Assembly: GCA_046724665.1 (NCBI GenBank)
Contig: JBKOWZ010000137.1
Location: 1 to 20,267, forward strand
DNA length: 20,267 nt
Reading direction: 5' to 3'
Origin: Actinocrinis sp046724665
GTDB lineage: Bacteria; Actinomycetota; Actinomycetes; Streptomycetales; Catenulisporaceae
The notes under the pieces were generated by a model. That model was not told the DNA's origin. It ran no database searches and saw only the letters and a list, made by a program, of their open reading frames with translations. Positions 7,026 to 14,106 of the stretch are shown in pieces; within the stretch, counting starts at the first letter, position 1; every line of letters begins with the position of its first letter. Made by a program: the position numbers and the translations under genes.

Positions 7026-7571
7026 TTGTCGGGGCATCCCCTCACACAGCTGGTCGTGGTCATCGCCGCCGCCGCGGCGGTGAGCTCGCTCTTCGGACTG
7101 CTCAAGGCCCTGCGTACCCCGGTGGGCCTGCTCGCCTACGCCGGCCTGATACTCACTCTCTACGCGTACTACCAGATGAGTGACCGTTACTTCTCCGAAG
7201 GAATCTGGCAGCTCACCCTGGCGTGCCTGGTGGTCATGGGATTCACCCTTAAGCACGTGCCGTTCCTGCGCGTCGTGCTCACCATCGCGTTCTTCGAGTT
7301 CGCCTCGCGAATCAATACGACGACATACCCGCGCCCGACGGTACTGGCCCTCGGCGTCATCGCGGCCATGCTCGCCGTCGCGACCTTCTGGACCGGCAAG
7401 TCCCCCGCGGCCCCGACGCCGCCACCACCGCCCAGCGGCTTCAGCCCCACCTACCGCAAAGGCCCGCAACTGTTCGACCCCTACACCGGCCGCCGCCTGC
7501 AATCCCGCCGAACCGGCTGGTCACCGACTTCCGCGCTCTGGCGATGGGCCCGCGGCCGCTCACGCCGCTGA
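7026..7571 (+). CDS. Small multi-pass membrane protein of unknown function with Pro-rich tail
   Basis: I do not recognise this 181-residue protein. I place the start at the TTG at 7026 because GGAAGAGGAG lies nine bases upstream and the first membrane helix begins directly after it. An ATG at 6975 is in frame, but it sits next to a TAGAGT (6979-6984) that looks like a -10 box, and it would add a polar Cys/Arg-rich leader. Four or five hydrophobic segments follow (about residues 7-29, 33-50, 61-75, 80-95 and 106-122). The tail is cytoplasmic-looking: a run of prolines near 129-137, then basic and aromatic residues ending in repeated Arg. The family is unknown; the pattern suggests an integral membrane scaffold or transporter accessory. 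It may be transcribed with the downstream secreted protein, but a 192-bp gap separates them. Confidence 0.6.
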   Translation: MSGHPLTQLVVVIAAAAAVSSLFGLLKALRTPVGLLAYAGLILTLYAYYQMSDRYFSEGIWQLTLACLVVMGFTLKHVPFLRVVLTIAFFEFASRINTTTYPRPTVLALGVIAAMLAVATFWTGKSPAAPTPPPPPSGFSPTYRKGPQLFDPYTGRRLQSRRTGWSPTSALWRWARGRSRR

Positions 7572-7723
7572 TCCCTCGGTTCCACAAGGCCTCGCCCAGC
7601 ACTACTCAGCGCGTTCGAAACACAGCAGTCGAAGTTACGAATATATTTCCCGCCTATCCCGCTTGGGACACAAACCCTTGCTTCACGGCAAGCCCCTCCC
7701 GGCGCGCGACTAGCGTCCCCGCC

Positions 7724-7743
7724 ACCTCGCTTGCTCGCGAGGT
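7724..7743 (+). promoter_or_regulatory. Hairpin in the leader of the DUF3761-like gene
   Basis: ACCTCGC (7724-7730) and GCGAGGT (7737-7743) form a perfect 7-bp stem with a 6-base loop, ending 20 bp before the ATG at 7764. A TAGCGT (7711-7716) just upstream could be a -10 box, which would place the hairpin at the very 5' end of the mRNA. A second inverted pair, CTTGC and GCAAG, lies near 7677-7692. Function is unknown. Confidence 0.35.
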
Positions 7744-7763
7744 CATTCGCCAAGGGGGGCGTT

Positions 7764-8390
7764 ATGAGCAACAACCCGTCACCGAAACGTGTCACGGCCC
7801 GGCAGTCCGGACAGCCGTGGTACCGGCGTAAAACCACCGTTGCGGCGAGCGCACTGACAGCCGTGCTCGCGATCATCGTCGCCATCACGAACAGTCCTCA
7901 GCCCGCGACGACGAATCAGCTCAGCCCGACTACGAGCCTCAGTACCGCCAGCGCATCGCCAACAGCATCAGCAAGCATCGACTCAGTCCTCGTCGTACCT
8001 ACGGCGGTCGCGTCGGCTATCGCAAGTGCGCCGCCGACGTCGGCGAAACCCGCAGCCGTCGCGCCGCCGCCCGCACCGGTGGCATCGACGCATGCCGTGC
8101 GGACGACCAAGGCGGCGGCGCCACCGGCGAGCACCAAGGCCGCGCCGCCGCCCGCACCGTCAACCTGCGGTGCGCCGAAGAACCCGTATGGCTACAACTT
8201 CTGCCATGTGGGCCACACCATCACGAGCCCGCATAGCGGCGTCTGCGACTACTTCAACTGCATCGCCAACTTCTGGAACGGCCGCGGCTACATGGTCGAG
8301 TGCGTCGATGCCACCTACAGCATGTCCGGCGGGATCAGCGGCGCGTGCTCGCACCATGGCGGCGTGCGGCAAACCGTGTACAGCGGGTAG
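7764..8390 (+). CDS. Secreted or anchored six-cysteine protein with DUF3761-like C-terminus
   Basis: The ATG at 7764 follows a purine-rich AAGGGGGG ribosome site. The 208-residue protein has a basic N-terminus, one hydrophobic segment (about residues 24-42: signal anchor or signal peptide), a long low-complexity Ser/Thr/Ala/Pro linker (43-133) and a compact C-terminal domain (135-208). All six Cys residues (135, 147, 161, 166, 180, 195) lie in that domain, so three disulfides are likely outside the cell. The end matches the DUF3761 pattern: C-x-D-x-x-Y-S-x-S followed by G-x-CSHHGG. The function of such domains is unknown; the architecture suggests a small cell-wall-spanning presentation module. 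Its stop is 30 bp from the stop of the convergent S53 protease. Confidence 0.75.
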   Translation: MSNNPSPKRVTARQSGQPWYRRKTTVAASALTAVLAIIVAITNSPQPATTNQLSPTTSLSTASASPTASASIDSVLVVPTAVASAIASAPPTSAKPAAVAPPPAPVASTHAVRTTKAAAPPASTKAAPPPAPSTCGAPKNPYGYNFCHVGHTITSPHSGVCDYFNCIANFWNGRGYMVECVDATYSMSGGISGACSHHGGVRQTVYSG

Positions 8391-8420
8391 CTCCGAACTC
8401 TGAGTTGTGTTTGCGGTGTG

Positions 8421-9770
8421 TCAGAAGGCTCCGGTGCCGTTGGGGGTGCCGAGGCCGGTCGGTCCGTCGAAGCCTGGTGCGGCGGTGCACAGGTACGACG
8501 GTGAGCACGTGCCGTCCGAGCCGGAGGTCACGTCGAACAGCGCGGACTGGTGGCTGTACGGGTACGAGCCGTAGTTGACCGTGCTGGTGTTGCCCGCCAG
8601 CGCGTATACGGCTGCGATGATCGGCGACGAGGCGCTGGTGCCGCCGACCTGGACCCAGCCGTCCGCGCCGGAGGCCGCGCCGAGCGAGAGCAGGAAGTCG
8701 CAGAACGAGCTCGTGCCGCAGCTGTTGTAGGTGTCGTATACCGCGACGCCGGTGGCGGGGTCGGCGACCGCTGCCACGTCGTTGTCGATGCGCTTGTTGC
8801 AGCCGGCCGGCAGGGTCAGCGCAGCCTGCCACGCCGGCTTGGCCTCGACCGACGAGCAGCCGGAGCCGGTGCCTTCGGTCACCGTGGTGGACCACACCGT
8901 CTCGGTCCAGCCGCGCGCGTTCGAGGCCGTACTCAGGCGGGTGCCGCCGACGGAGGTCACGTACGGCGAGACCGCCGGCCAGCTCGTGCCGTAGCCGCTG
9001 TCGCCGGCGCTGACCGTGATGGCGATGCCGGGGTGGTTGAAGGCGCTGTCGTAAGAGGTCTGGCTCGCCGACTCCGCGCCGCCCCAGCTGTTCGAGATCG
9101 CCACCACGCCCGGCGCGGCCGCGGCCGCGTTCTCGGCGGCGGCGAGGTCCGCGATGGTCGCGGAGTTGGCCTCGACCAGCAGGATGTGGCAGTTGGGGCA
9201 GATCGCGGAGACCATGTCGAGGTCGAGCGACTCCTCCTCGGCCCAGCCGTAGTCGCCGGACGGCAGCGGGCTGGTCGCGCCGTTCTGGTTCACCTTCTTG
9301 AAGCAGCCGCTCGCGACGGTGCACGCGGGCAGGCCGTAGGCACTGCGGTACACCGCGAGGTCGGCGGCCGCATTCGGGTTGTCGAAGGCATCGACGACAG
9401 CGACCGTCTGGGTGGCGCTGCCCGTGGCGGTGAGCTTGTACGCCGAACGCAGCTGCGAGGGGACGTAGCCGACGCTGGTCGGGCTGCCGGTCGTCGCGGG
9501 TGTGGCAGTGCTCGATGTAGTCGAAGTACTCGAAGTGTTCGCGGGGGTCGAACCGTGGGCGGCTCGCTTGGCGATGTAGCCCATGCAGCGCATGACCCCG
9601 GCCGGAGCGGCGGCGTTGCAGCCGAACGGGGTCGGTGCGGCCGGTGTCGTGGACGCGGCGGACGCCGGCTGCGCCGGTCCGACGACGGCCAGCGCGATGA
9701 GTGCGACGGCCGTACTCGCGGGGGTCAGGAGGTGTCGGAGAGTTCTTCCGGGAGATGGCAAAGCTCGCAT
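8421..9770 (-). CDS. Secreted S53 (sedolisin-type) serine-carboxyl peptidase
   Basis: The 449-residue protein starts at the ATG at 9770, with GGAGAG just upstream and a signal peptide ending near PASA (residue 38). Catalytic signatures of the sedolisin family are present in order: Glu179 and Asp183 in EESLDLD, oxyanion Asp257 in SAGDSG, and the nucleophile Ser379 in GGTSASSP. Downstream FDVTSG (Asp413) and GFDGPTGLGTPNG match the calcium-binding region. S53 enzymes are extracellular endopeptidases, often active at low pH. Only about 100 residues separate the signal peptide from the catalytic core, and part of that is a Ser/Thr-rich linker (80-97), so the usual large activation prodomain is missing or much reduced. 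Several Cys residues could pair. A putative promoter (TTGACG, 17 bp, CAGTGT) lies about 95-120 bp upstream. It is convergent with the six-Cys secreted protein gene. Confidence 0.92.
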   Translation of the reverse strand: MRALPSPGRTLRHLLTPASTAVALIALAVVGPAQPASAASTTPAAPTPFGCNAAAPAGVMRCMGYIAKRAAHGSTPANTSSTSTTSSTATPATTGSPTSVGYVPSQLRSAYKLTATGSATQTVAVVDAFDNPNAAADLAVYRSAYGLPACTVASGCFKKVNQNGATSPLPSGDYGWAEEESLDLDMVSAICPNCHILLVEANSATIADLAAAENAAAAAPGVVAISNSWGGAESASQTSYDSAFNHPGIAITVSAGDSGYGTSWPAVSPYVTSVGGTRLSTASNARGWTETVWSTTVTEGTGSGCSSVEAKPAWQAALTLPAGCNKRIDNDVAAVADPATGVAVYDTYNSCGTSSFCDFLLSLGAASGADGWVQVGGTSASSPIIAAVYALAGNTSTVNYGSYPYSHQSALFDVTSGSDGTCSPSYLCTAAPGFDGPTGLGTPNGTGAF

Positions 9771-9862
9771 GCGCTCTCCAAATAGAATCCGGACTCCGCA
9801 CGAGGGTGGGGTGGGTGGCGGCTGACGCGGATGAGCAGCCTGAACGCGGAGCCCTGATATGC

Positions 9863-9891
9863 ACACTGGACCCGTGAGCGCGCTGCGTCAA
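9863..9891 (-). promoter_or_regulatory. Candidate promoter of the S53 peptidase gene
   Basis: On the minus strand TTGACG (9891-9886) and CAGTGT (9868-9863) are separated by 17 bp. The -35 match is good and the -10 match weak. Predicted transcription would leave a leader of about 85 bases before the ATG at 9770. Confidence 0.35.
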
Positions 9892-9927
9892 TGCCGCATA
9901 CTGATTCAGTGGCTGATATAGCGCATT

Positions 9928-10737
9928 TTATATCTGCTGCGCGGCGGCGAACTGTTCCTCGGCGGCCTGCTGCGCGGCGGCGAGCAGCTCGTAGGCGCCC
10001 GGCCCGATCGGCACGCGCAGCGGGGTGGGCGTCTCGGCCGCGACCAGGCGCAGGACGGCCTCGGCGAAGTCCTCGGGGCGGCCCAGATCAGCGTTCTGCT
10101 CCATGCCGCGGTAAAGGCCGATCATGTCCCTGACCGGCTGGTACGCGGGCAGCTGCGCGCGGGACTCTGCCATCACGGCGCCGTACCGGGTGGCGTACCC
10201 GCCCGGCTCCATGACCGTCACCCGGATGCCTTGCGCGGCGACCTCGGCGGCGAGGGCCTCGCTCATGCCCTCCAGCGTGTGCTTGCCGGTGATATAGGCG
10301 GCGAGCCCGGGCACGGCCATCCGTCCGGCCACCGAGGAGATGTTCACGATGTGGCCGGCGCCCTGCGCGCGCATCTGCGGCAGCGCGAGCCTGATCAGCC
10401 GCCACGGCCCGACCACCAGGACCTCGAGCTGGTCGCGCAGTTCGTCGTCGCAGACCTCTTCGACCGCGCCGAACAGGCCGCTGCCCGCGTTGTTGACCAG
10501 CACGTCGATCCCGCCGAGCCGCTCGACGGCCGCGTCCACCGCATCCCGGCACTGCTGCGCGTCGCGCACGTCGAGCGCCACCGGGCTGATCCGGTCGGGC
10601 CACGCCTCGACCAGTTCGCCGAGCGCGGCGGTCCGGCGCGCGGTGGCGACCACCTGATCGCCGGCCCGCGCCGCGGCCTCGGCCAACGCCCGGCCCAACC
10701 CGGAGGAACACCCGGTCACCAGCCAACGACGCGCCAT
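9928..10737 (-). CDS. Short-chain dehydrogenase/reductase (classical SDR)
   Basis: The 269-residue protein starts at the ATG at 10737, with a GGGGGAGG ribosome site immediately upstream. The classical SDR layout is complete. The cofactor loop TGCSSGLG is at residues 8-15, followed by an Arg-containing ATARR segment that favours NADP(H). NNAG is at 82-85, the catalytic Ser135 is in ISSVAG, and Tyr148 with Lys152 form the YxxxK motif. Family members reduce carbonyls or oxidise alcohols in the cytoplasm; the substrate here cannot be told. The gene is divergent from the DGPF protein and ECF42-type sigma factor, sharing a 169-bp intergenic region, so joint control is possible. Its stop lies within an AT-rich inverted repeat (GATATA at 9915-9920, TATATC at 9929-9934) that might act as a weak terminator. 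Confidence 0.92.
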   Translation of the reverse strand: MARRWLVTGCSSGLGRALAEAAARAGDQVVATARRTAALGELVEAWPDRISPVALDVRDAQQCRDAVDAAVERLGGIDVLVNNAGSGLFGAVEEVCDDELRDQLEVLVVGPWRLIRLALPQMRAQGAGHIVNISSVAGRMAVPGLAAYITGKHTLEGMSEALAAEVAAQGIRVTVMEPGGYATRYGAVMAESRAQLPAYQPVRDMIGLYRGMEQNADLGRPEDFAEAVLRLVAAETPTPLRVPIGPGAYELLAAAQQAAEEQFAAAQQI

Positions 10738-10827
10738 CGCGCCTCCCCCTCTAGACATCAGTGCTCTCACAATCGCACAGGGTCCGCACCCGCGCGAGGG
10801 AGCGCCGGGAAAAAATCTTCGGCAGGA

Positions 10828-10855
10828 TGTCGATTCCAGGGCGCGCCGATCGTGA
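10828..10855 (+). promoter_or_regulatory. Candidate ECF42-type promoter upstream of the DGPF gene
   Basis: TGTCGA at 10828-10833 matches the -35 element I recall for ECF42-dependent DGPF promoters. A CGTG (10851-10854), close to the reported CG(A/T)C -10 element, follows after 17 bp. The leader before the ATG at 10907 would be about 45 bases. The -10 match is incomplete, so this is a prediction. Confidence 0.5.
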
Positions 10856-10906
10856 ACAGGGGTGAGAGGCTCGGTGAGGTACCGGCCCCGATCGAAGGAG
10901 ACCGAG

Positions 10907-11266
10907 ATGAAGCAGTACCTGCTCGCCGTGCACATGGTCGAGGGTGAGCCCATGCCGTCCGACGAGGAAATGCAGAAGATGTACCGGCAGGTCGATGCGT
11001 TCAACGACGAGGTGAAGGCGGCGGGCGCGTGGGTGTTCGCCGGCGGGCTGCACCCGGCGACCAGCGCCACCGTGGTGCGCTCCCAGGGCGGAAAGGTGGT
11101 CACCACCGACGGCCCGTTCGCCGAGACCAAGGAACAGCTCGGCGGCTTCTGGGTGATCAAGGCCGCCGACCTGGACGCGGCGCTGGACTGGGCGGCCCGG
11201 GGCTCCGAGGCCTGCGGCGCGCCGGTCGAGGTGCGTCCGTTCCAGGACGAGCCGGACGAGGCGTAG
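10907..11266 (+). CDS. YciI-like DGPF-domain protein
   Basis: The 119-residue protein starts at the ATG at 10907, six bases after GAAGGAG. It opens with MKQYLLAVHM, the first strand of the ferredoxin-like YciI fold, and carries the diagnostic DGPF motif at residues 68-71 in TTDGPFAETKEQLGGFWVIKA. Small DGPF proteins are encoded beside ECF42 sigma factors in many actinomycetes and are the main known targets of these sigmas. Their biochemical role is unsettled; a small-molecule-related or stress function is suspected. The sigma factor gene begins only 12 bp downstream, so the two are almost certainly one transcript. A longer in-frame start at 10862 overlaps the predicted promoter and is not used. 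Confidence 0.9.
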   Translation: MKQYLLAVHMVEGEPMPSDEEMQKMYRQVDAFNDEVKAAGAWVFAGGLHPATSATVVRSQGGKVVTTDGPFAETKEQLGGFWVIKAADLDAALDWAARGSEACGAPVEVRPFQDEPDEA

Positions 11267-11278
11267 GGTCGGCCCCCA

Positions 11279-12517
11279 TTGCCCGACGTCGGCACCGGCT
11301 CTGACACGCACGTCCTGGTGCCCCTGGAGCGCGCTTACCGGGAGAGCTCCGGGCGAGCCATCGCCACCCTGGTCCGTCTCTTCGGCGACATCGACCTCGC
11401 CGAGGAGGCGGTCCAGGAGGCGTTCGCCGCCGCGGCCGAGCGCTGGCCGGCCGCGGGCGTGCCGCCCAACCCGGGCGGCTGGATCGTGGTCACCGCGCGC
11501 AACAAGGCGCTGGACCGGCTGCGGCGCGAGTCCACGCGGTACGGCCGCGAGACGCAGGCGGCCGTGCTCAGCGCCGCCGATGAGCCGTTGGAGGTGGGAG
11601 CGTTGCAGGACGACCGGCTACGGCTGATCTTCACCTGCTGCCACCCGGCGCTGGCCCCGGAGTCCCGGCTCGCGCTGACCCTGCGGCTGATCGCCGGGCT
11701 GCAGACGGACGAGATCGCGCGCGCCTTCCTGGTGCCCGAGCCGACGATCGCGCAGCGGCTGGTGCGGGCGAAGCGCAAGATCCGCGACGCGGGCATTCCG
11801 TACCGGGTGCCGCGCGACGCCGAGCTGCCGGACCGGCTGCCGTTCGTGCTCGCCGTGGTGTACCTGGTGTTCAACGAAGGGTACACGGCGTCGGCCGGGC
11901 AGGAGCTGGTGCGCGAGCTGCTGTGCGCCGAGGCGCTGCGGCTGGCCCGCCTGCTCGCCCAGCTGATGCCGGACGAGCCGGAGGTCACCGGGCTGCTCGC
12001 GCTGCTGCTGCTGATCGAGGCGCGCCGGGCGGCGCGCACCGGGCCGGACGGACGGCTGGTCCTGCTGGCCGAGCAGGACCGCTCCCGTTGGGATCAGGCG
12101 CTGGTCGCCGAGGGGCAGCGGCTCGTGCGCGCCTGCCTGCGGCGCAACCAGCCGGGCCCGTACCAGATCCAGGCGGCGATCAACGCCGTGCACAGCGACG
12201 CGCCGACCGGCGAGCAGACCGACTGGCGCCAGATCCTCGCGCTCTACGACCAGCTGCTGGAGTTCGTGCCGACGCCGGTGGTCGCGCTCAACCGCGCGGT
12301 CGCCGTCGCCGAGACCGAGGGCCCGGCCGCCGCGCTCGACCTGGTCGAGCAGCTCGACCTCGGCGGCTACCACCTGTACCACTCCACCCGCGCGGACCTG
12401 CTGCGCAGGCTCGGCCGCGACGAGCAGGCCGCGGCCGCCTACGACGCGGCGCTCGCCCTGACGGTGAACGAGGCCGAGCGGGAGTTCTTGCAGCGCCGCC
12501 GCGATGATCTCGGCTGA
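11279..12517 (+). CDS. ECF42-type RNA polymerase sigma factor with C-terminal TPR-like extension
   Basis: The protein has about 412 residues, far longer than a usual ECF sigma (about 200). Region 2 spans about 18-85, with FGDIDLAEEAVQEAFAAA and the ARNKALDRLRRE segment. Region 4 spans about 113-170, with TDEIARAFLVPEPTIAQRL as the helix-turn-helix. The remaining 240 residues are helical and include YLVFNEGY, LNRAVAVAE and a repeat-like end, matching the long TPR-like tail that defines the ECF42 group. It directs RNA polymerase to the promoter of its DGPF partner. No anti-sigma gene is adjacent; the tail probably regulates activity. The start is uncertain: TTG at 11279 has only a weak AGGG 13 bases upstream, and GTG at 11318 is an alternative. 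A CGGCTG/CAGCCG hairpin overlaps the stop codon. Confidence 0.88.
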   Translation: MPDVGTGSDTHVLVPLERAYRESSGRAIATLVRLFGDIDLAEEAVQEAFAAAAERWPAAGVPPNPGGWIVVTARNKALDRLRRESTRYGRETQAAVLSAADEPLEVGALQDDRLRLIFTCCHPALAPESRLALTLRLIAGLQTDEIARAFLVPEPTIAQRLVRAKRKIRDAGIPYRVPRDAELPDRLPFVLAVVYLVFNEGYTASAGQELVRELLCAEALRLARLLAQLMPDEPEVTGLLALLLLIEARRAARTGPDGRLVLLAEQDRSRWDQALVAEGQRLVRACLRRNQPGPYQIQAAINAVHSDAPTGEQTDWRQILALYDQLLEFVPTPVVALNRAVAVAETEGPAAALDLVEQLDLGGYHLYHSTRADLLRRLGRDEQAAAAYDAALALTVNEAEREFLQRRRDDLG

Positions 12518-12526
12518 GCGCAGCCG
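12511..12526 (+). terminator. Small hairpin overlapping the sigma factor stop codon
   Basis: CGGCTG (12511-12516) and CAGCCG (12521-12526) form a perfect 6-bp stem with the tetraloop AGCG. It sits at the end of the DGPF-sigma operon but has no T-run, so a terminator role is only possible. Confidence 0.3.
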
Positions 12527-12590
12527 GCGGCGTTAGACGTCCAGGGCTGTCCAACCGCGTCCAGGTTCGACGGTGCGTGACGGCGTTGCG

Positions 12591-12616
12591 TGGCACCGTA
12601 CGGCTGGCACCGTACG
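12591..12616 (+). repeat. Direct repeat TGGCACCGTACG, two copies
   Basis: TGGCACCGTACG occurs exactly at 12591-12602 and 12605-12616, a 14-bp period, 51-76 bp upstream of the CBM2 protein start at 12667. It may be an operator; each copy ends in the palindrome CGTACG. Confidence 0.6.
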
Positions 12617-12666
12617 CGTTGCCCCGTTGTCCGCCGCGCAGGCGGCCCTGCCTTTGGAGTATCGCG

Positions 12667-13446
12667 ATGAAGATCGGACCGCTCACATCGGCTCCGCGAC
12701 CCGAATCGGCCTGGCGACGGCGATCCGCCGCGCTGCTCGCCGCCTCGGCGCTGGGTGCGGCCACACTGGTCGCCGCCGCGCCGGTCCCGGCGAGCGCCGC
12801 CGCGACAGCCACGGTCACCTACCAGATCAGCCCACACTGGGGTTACGGCTTCCAGGCCGAGCTGACCGTCACGCCCTCGGTCGCCGTGACCAACGGCTGG
12901 ACGCTCGAGTTCGACGCCGGCGACCAGCAGACGCTCACCTTCGCGGCCTACGCCGGTGCGACGCAGGTCGGGCGGCACGTCACGCTGTCGAACCGGTCGT
13001 TCAACGGCACGCTCGCCGCCGGCCAGACACTGAACCTGGTCGTGCAGTTCAACAACCCGACCTACAGCAACGTGCCTCCGTCAGGCTTCGTGTTCAACGG
13101 CCAGGCCGCCGCGTACACGCCGTCGCCGTACATCGTGCTCAGCGACTTCAAGCCGACGGTGCCGGAGGGCGGTTCGAGCACTGTCACGGTGCAGCTGAGC
13201 CAGGCCCCTGCGTCGAACGTCGTGTTCGCGATTCGCGGCGGGACCGCGCCGGCCGTCACGGTGGCCCCGGCGCAGCTGACCTTCACGCCCGCCAACTGGA
13301 ACACGCCGCAGACCGTGACGCTCAGTTCGCCACGTGACGGCGACACGACCAACCAGACCGCGACGTACCAGATCGAGCAGACCAACGGCTACCCGACGCT
13401 GTATCCGGGGATCCTGTTCCTCAGCACTCAGATCGACAACGGCTGA
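12667..13446 (+). CDS. Secreted non-catalytic CBM2-like protein with C-terminal beta-sandwich domain
   Basis: The ATG at 12667 follows GGAG by eight bases. The 259-residue protein has a signal peptide (1-44, APVPASA cleavage site), a CBM2-like module (about 46-146) and a second beta-sandwich domain (about 155-257) containing VPEGGSSTVTVQL and LTFTPANWNTPQTVT, a Calx-beta-like pattern common in secreted bacterial carbohydrate proteins. No catalytic domain is present. The module keeps NGWTLEF and the Trp58 region, but the second surface Trp is absent and the third is Phe112 (SFNG in place of SWNG). The protein contains no Cys, so the usual CBM2 disulfide is missing. Ligand binding may therefore differ from cellulose. 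A direct repeat lies just upstream, and the stop is 10 bp from that of a second, convergent CBM2 protein. Confidence 0.82.
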   Translation: MKIGPLTSAPRPESAWRRRSAALLAASALGAATLVAAAPVPASAAATATVTYQISPHWGYGFQAELTVTPSVAVTNGWTLEFDAGDQQTLTFAAYAGATQVGRHVTLSNRSFNGTLAAGQTLNLVVQFNNPTYSNVPPSGFVFNGQAAAYTPSPYIVLSDFKPTVPEGGSSTVTVQLSQAPASNVVFAIRGGTAPAVTVAPAQLTFTPANWNTPQTVTLSSPRDGDTTNQTATYQIEQTNGYPTLYPGILFLSTQIDNG

Positions 13447-13456
13447 CGCCCGGCGA

Positions 13457-13879
13457 TCAGCAGCGCATCCCGTTGATGCTGAGATCCGTCGGCACGGCCG
13501 TGGACATGCCCCGAGCGCTCCAGCCGAACGTGAGCGTCCGTCCGCTCTCGATCACGGCGTCGAAGGACACGTTGGTCGCGGTGACCCTGCCGTCATCGGT
13601 CTCAGAGATCAGCGACGACCAGGTCTGAAGGATCGTCGTCGGGTCGGGGAAGGACCACCGCACCGTCCAGCCGTCGATGCGCGGACCGTTGTTGACGATG
13701 ACCACGTCGGCGAAGAAGCCGCCCGACCAGGCGGTACGCACGATGTAGGTGCACGTCACCGCGTAATCCGTGGCGGTCGAGGCCGCGCCGGCACTGGCAC
13801 TCGCCGGCGCGGCCTCGGCCGCCGTCACGGCGAGCAGTGCCGCCGCCGTGACGGCCGCGCGTACTCGTAGTCTCCTCAT
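13457..13879 (-). CDS. Secreted single-module CBM2 protein
   Basis: The 140-residue protein consists of an Arg-rich signal peptide (1-30, ending APASASA) and a single CBM2 module (about 38-140). Cys43 and Cys140 sit at the ends as in disulfide-closed CBM2 domains. Trp51 in AWSGGF and Trp87 in QTWSSL correspond to two of the classical surface aromatics; the third is Phe106 in TNVSFDA. There is no enzyme domain, so it probably binds polysaccharide as a free module outside the cell. The start is uncertain: ATG at 13879 gives the best signal peptide, and ATG at 13891 or TTG at 13915 are in-frame alternatives; none has a clear ribosome site. It is convergent with, and likely related to, the neighbouring CBM2-like protein. 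Confidence 0.8.
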   Translation of the reverse strand: MRRLRVRAAVTAAALLAVTAAEAAPASASAGAASTATDYAVTCTYIVRTAWSGGFFADVVIVNNGPRIDGWTVRWSFPDPTTILQTWSSLISETDDGRVTATNVSFDAVIESGRTLTFGWSARGMSTAVPTDLSINGMRC

Positions 13880-14047
13880 GCGCCACACCATGAACAGGGC
13901 GGCAGCCCGCGTCAAGCCGTGCGCGTTAGAACCCTGTAATCAAGGCGTCATACGTCGGCGAATCGCGGATGTCGCCTGAAAGCTTCACGGCTCGACGTAC
14001 TGCGCGTCGCGATCGACGGTGAACCTGAGGTGTCAGTGAGCCCATCA

Positions 14048-14083
14048 CACCGGCTGCCGCATCCTTGCGCGCGGCAGCCGGTG
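14048..14083 (-). terminator. Perfect 13-bp hairpin downstream of the chromate-type transporter gene
   Basis: CACCGGCTGCCGC (14048-14060) pairs exactly with GCGGCAGCCGGTG (14071-14083) around a 10-base loop. It begins 24 bp past the transporter stop. There is no T-run, as is common for high-GC actinomycete terminators. Confidence 0.75.
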
Positions 14084-14106
14084 AGGATCGTCGGGCCGAG
14101 TCGAGG

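Noticed and set aside
8335..9891. 518-residue minus-strand frame overlapping the S53 peptidase
   Set aside because: It is an Arg-rich shadow in another frame; the S53 frame has complete catalytic motifs.
11623..12507. Plus-strand and minus-strand open frames inside the sigma factor gene
   Set aside because: They are Ala/Arg/Gly-rich shadows produced by GC-rich codon usage.
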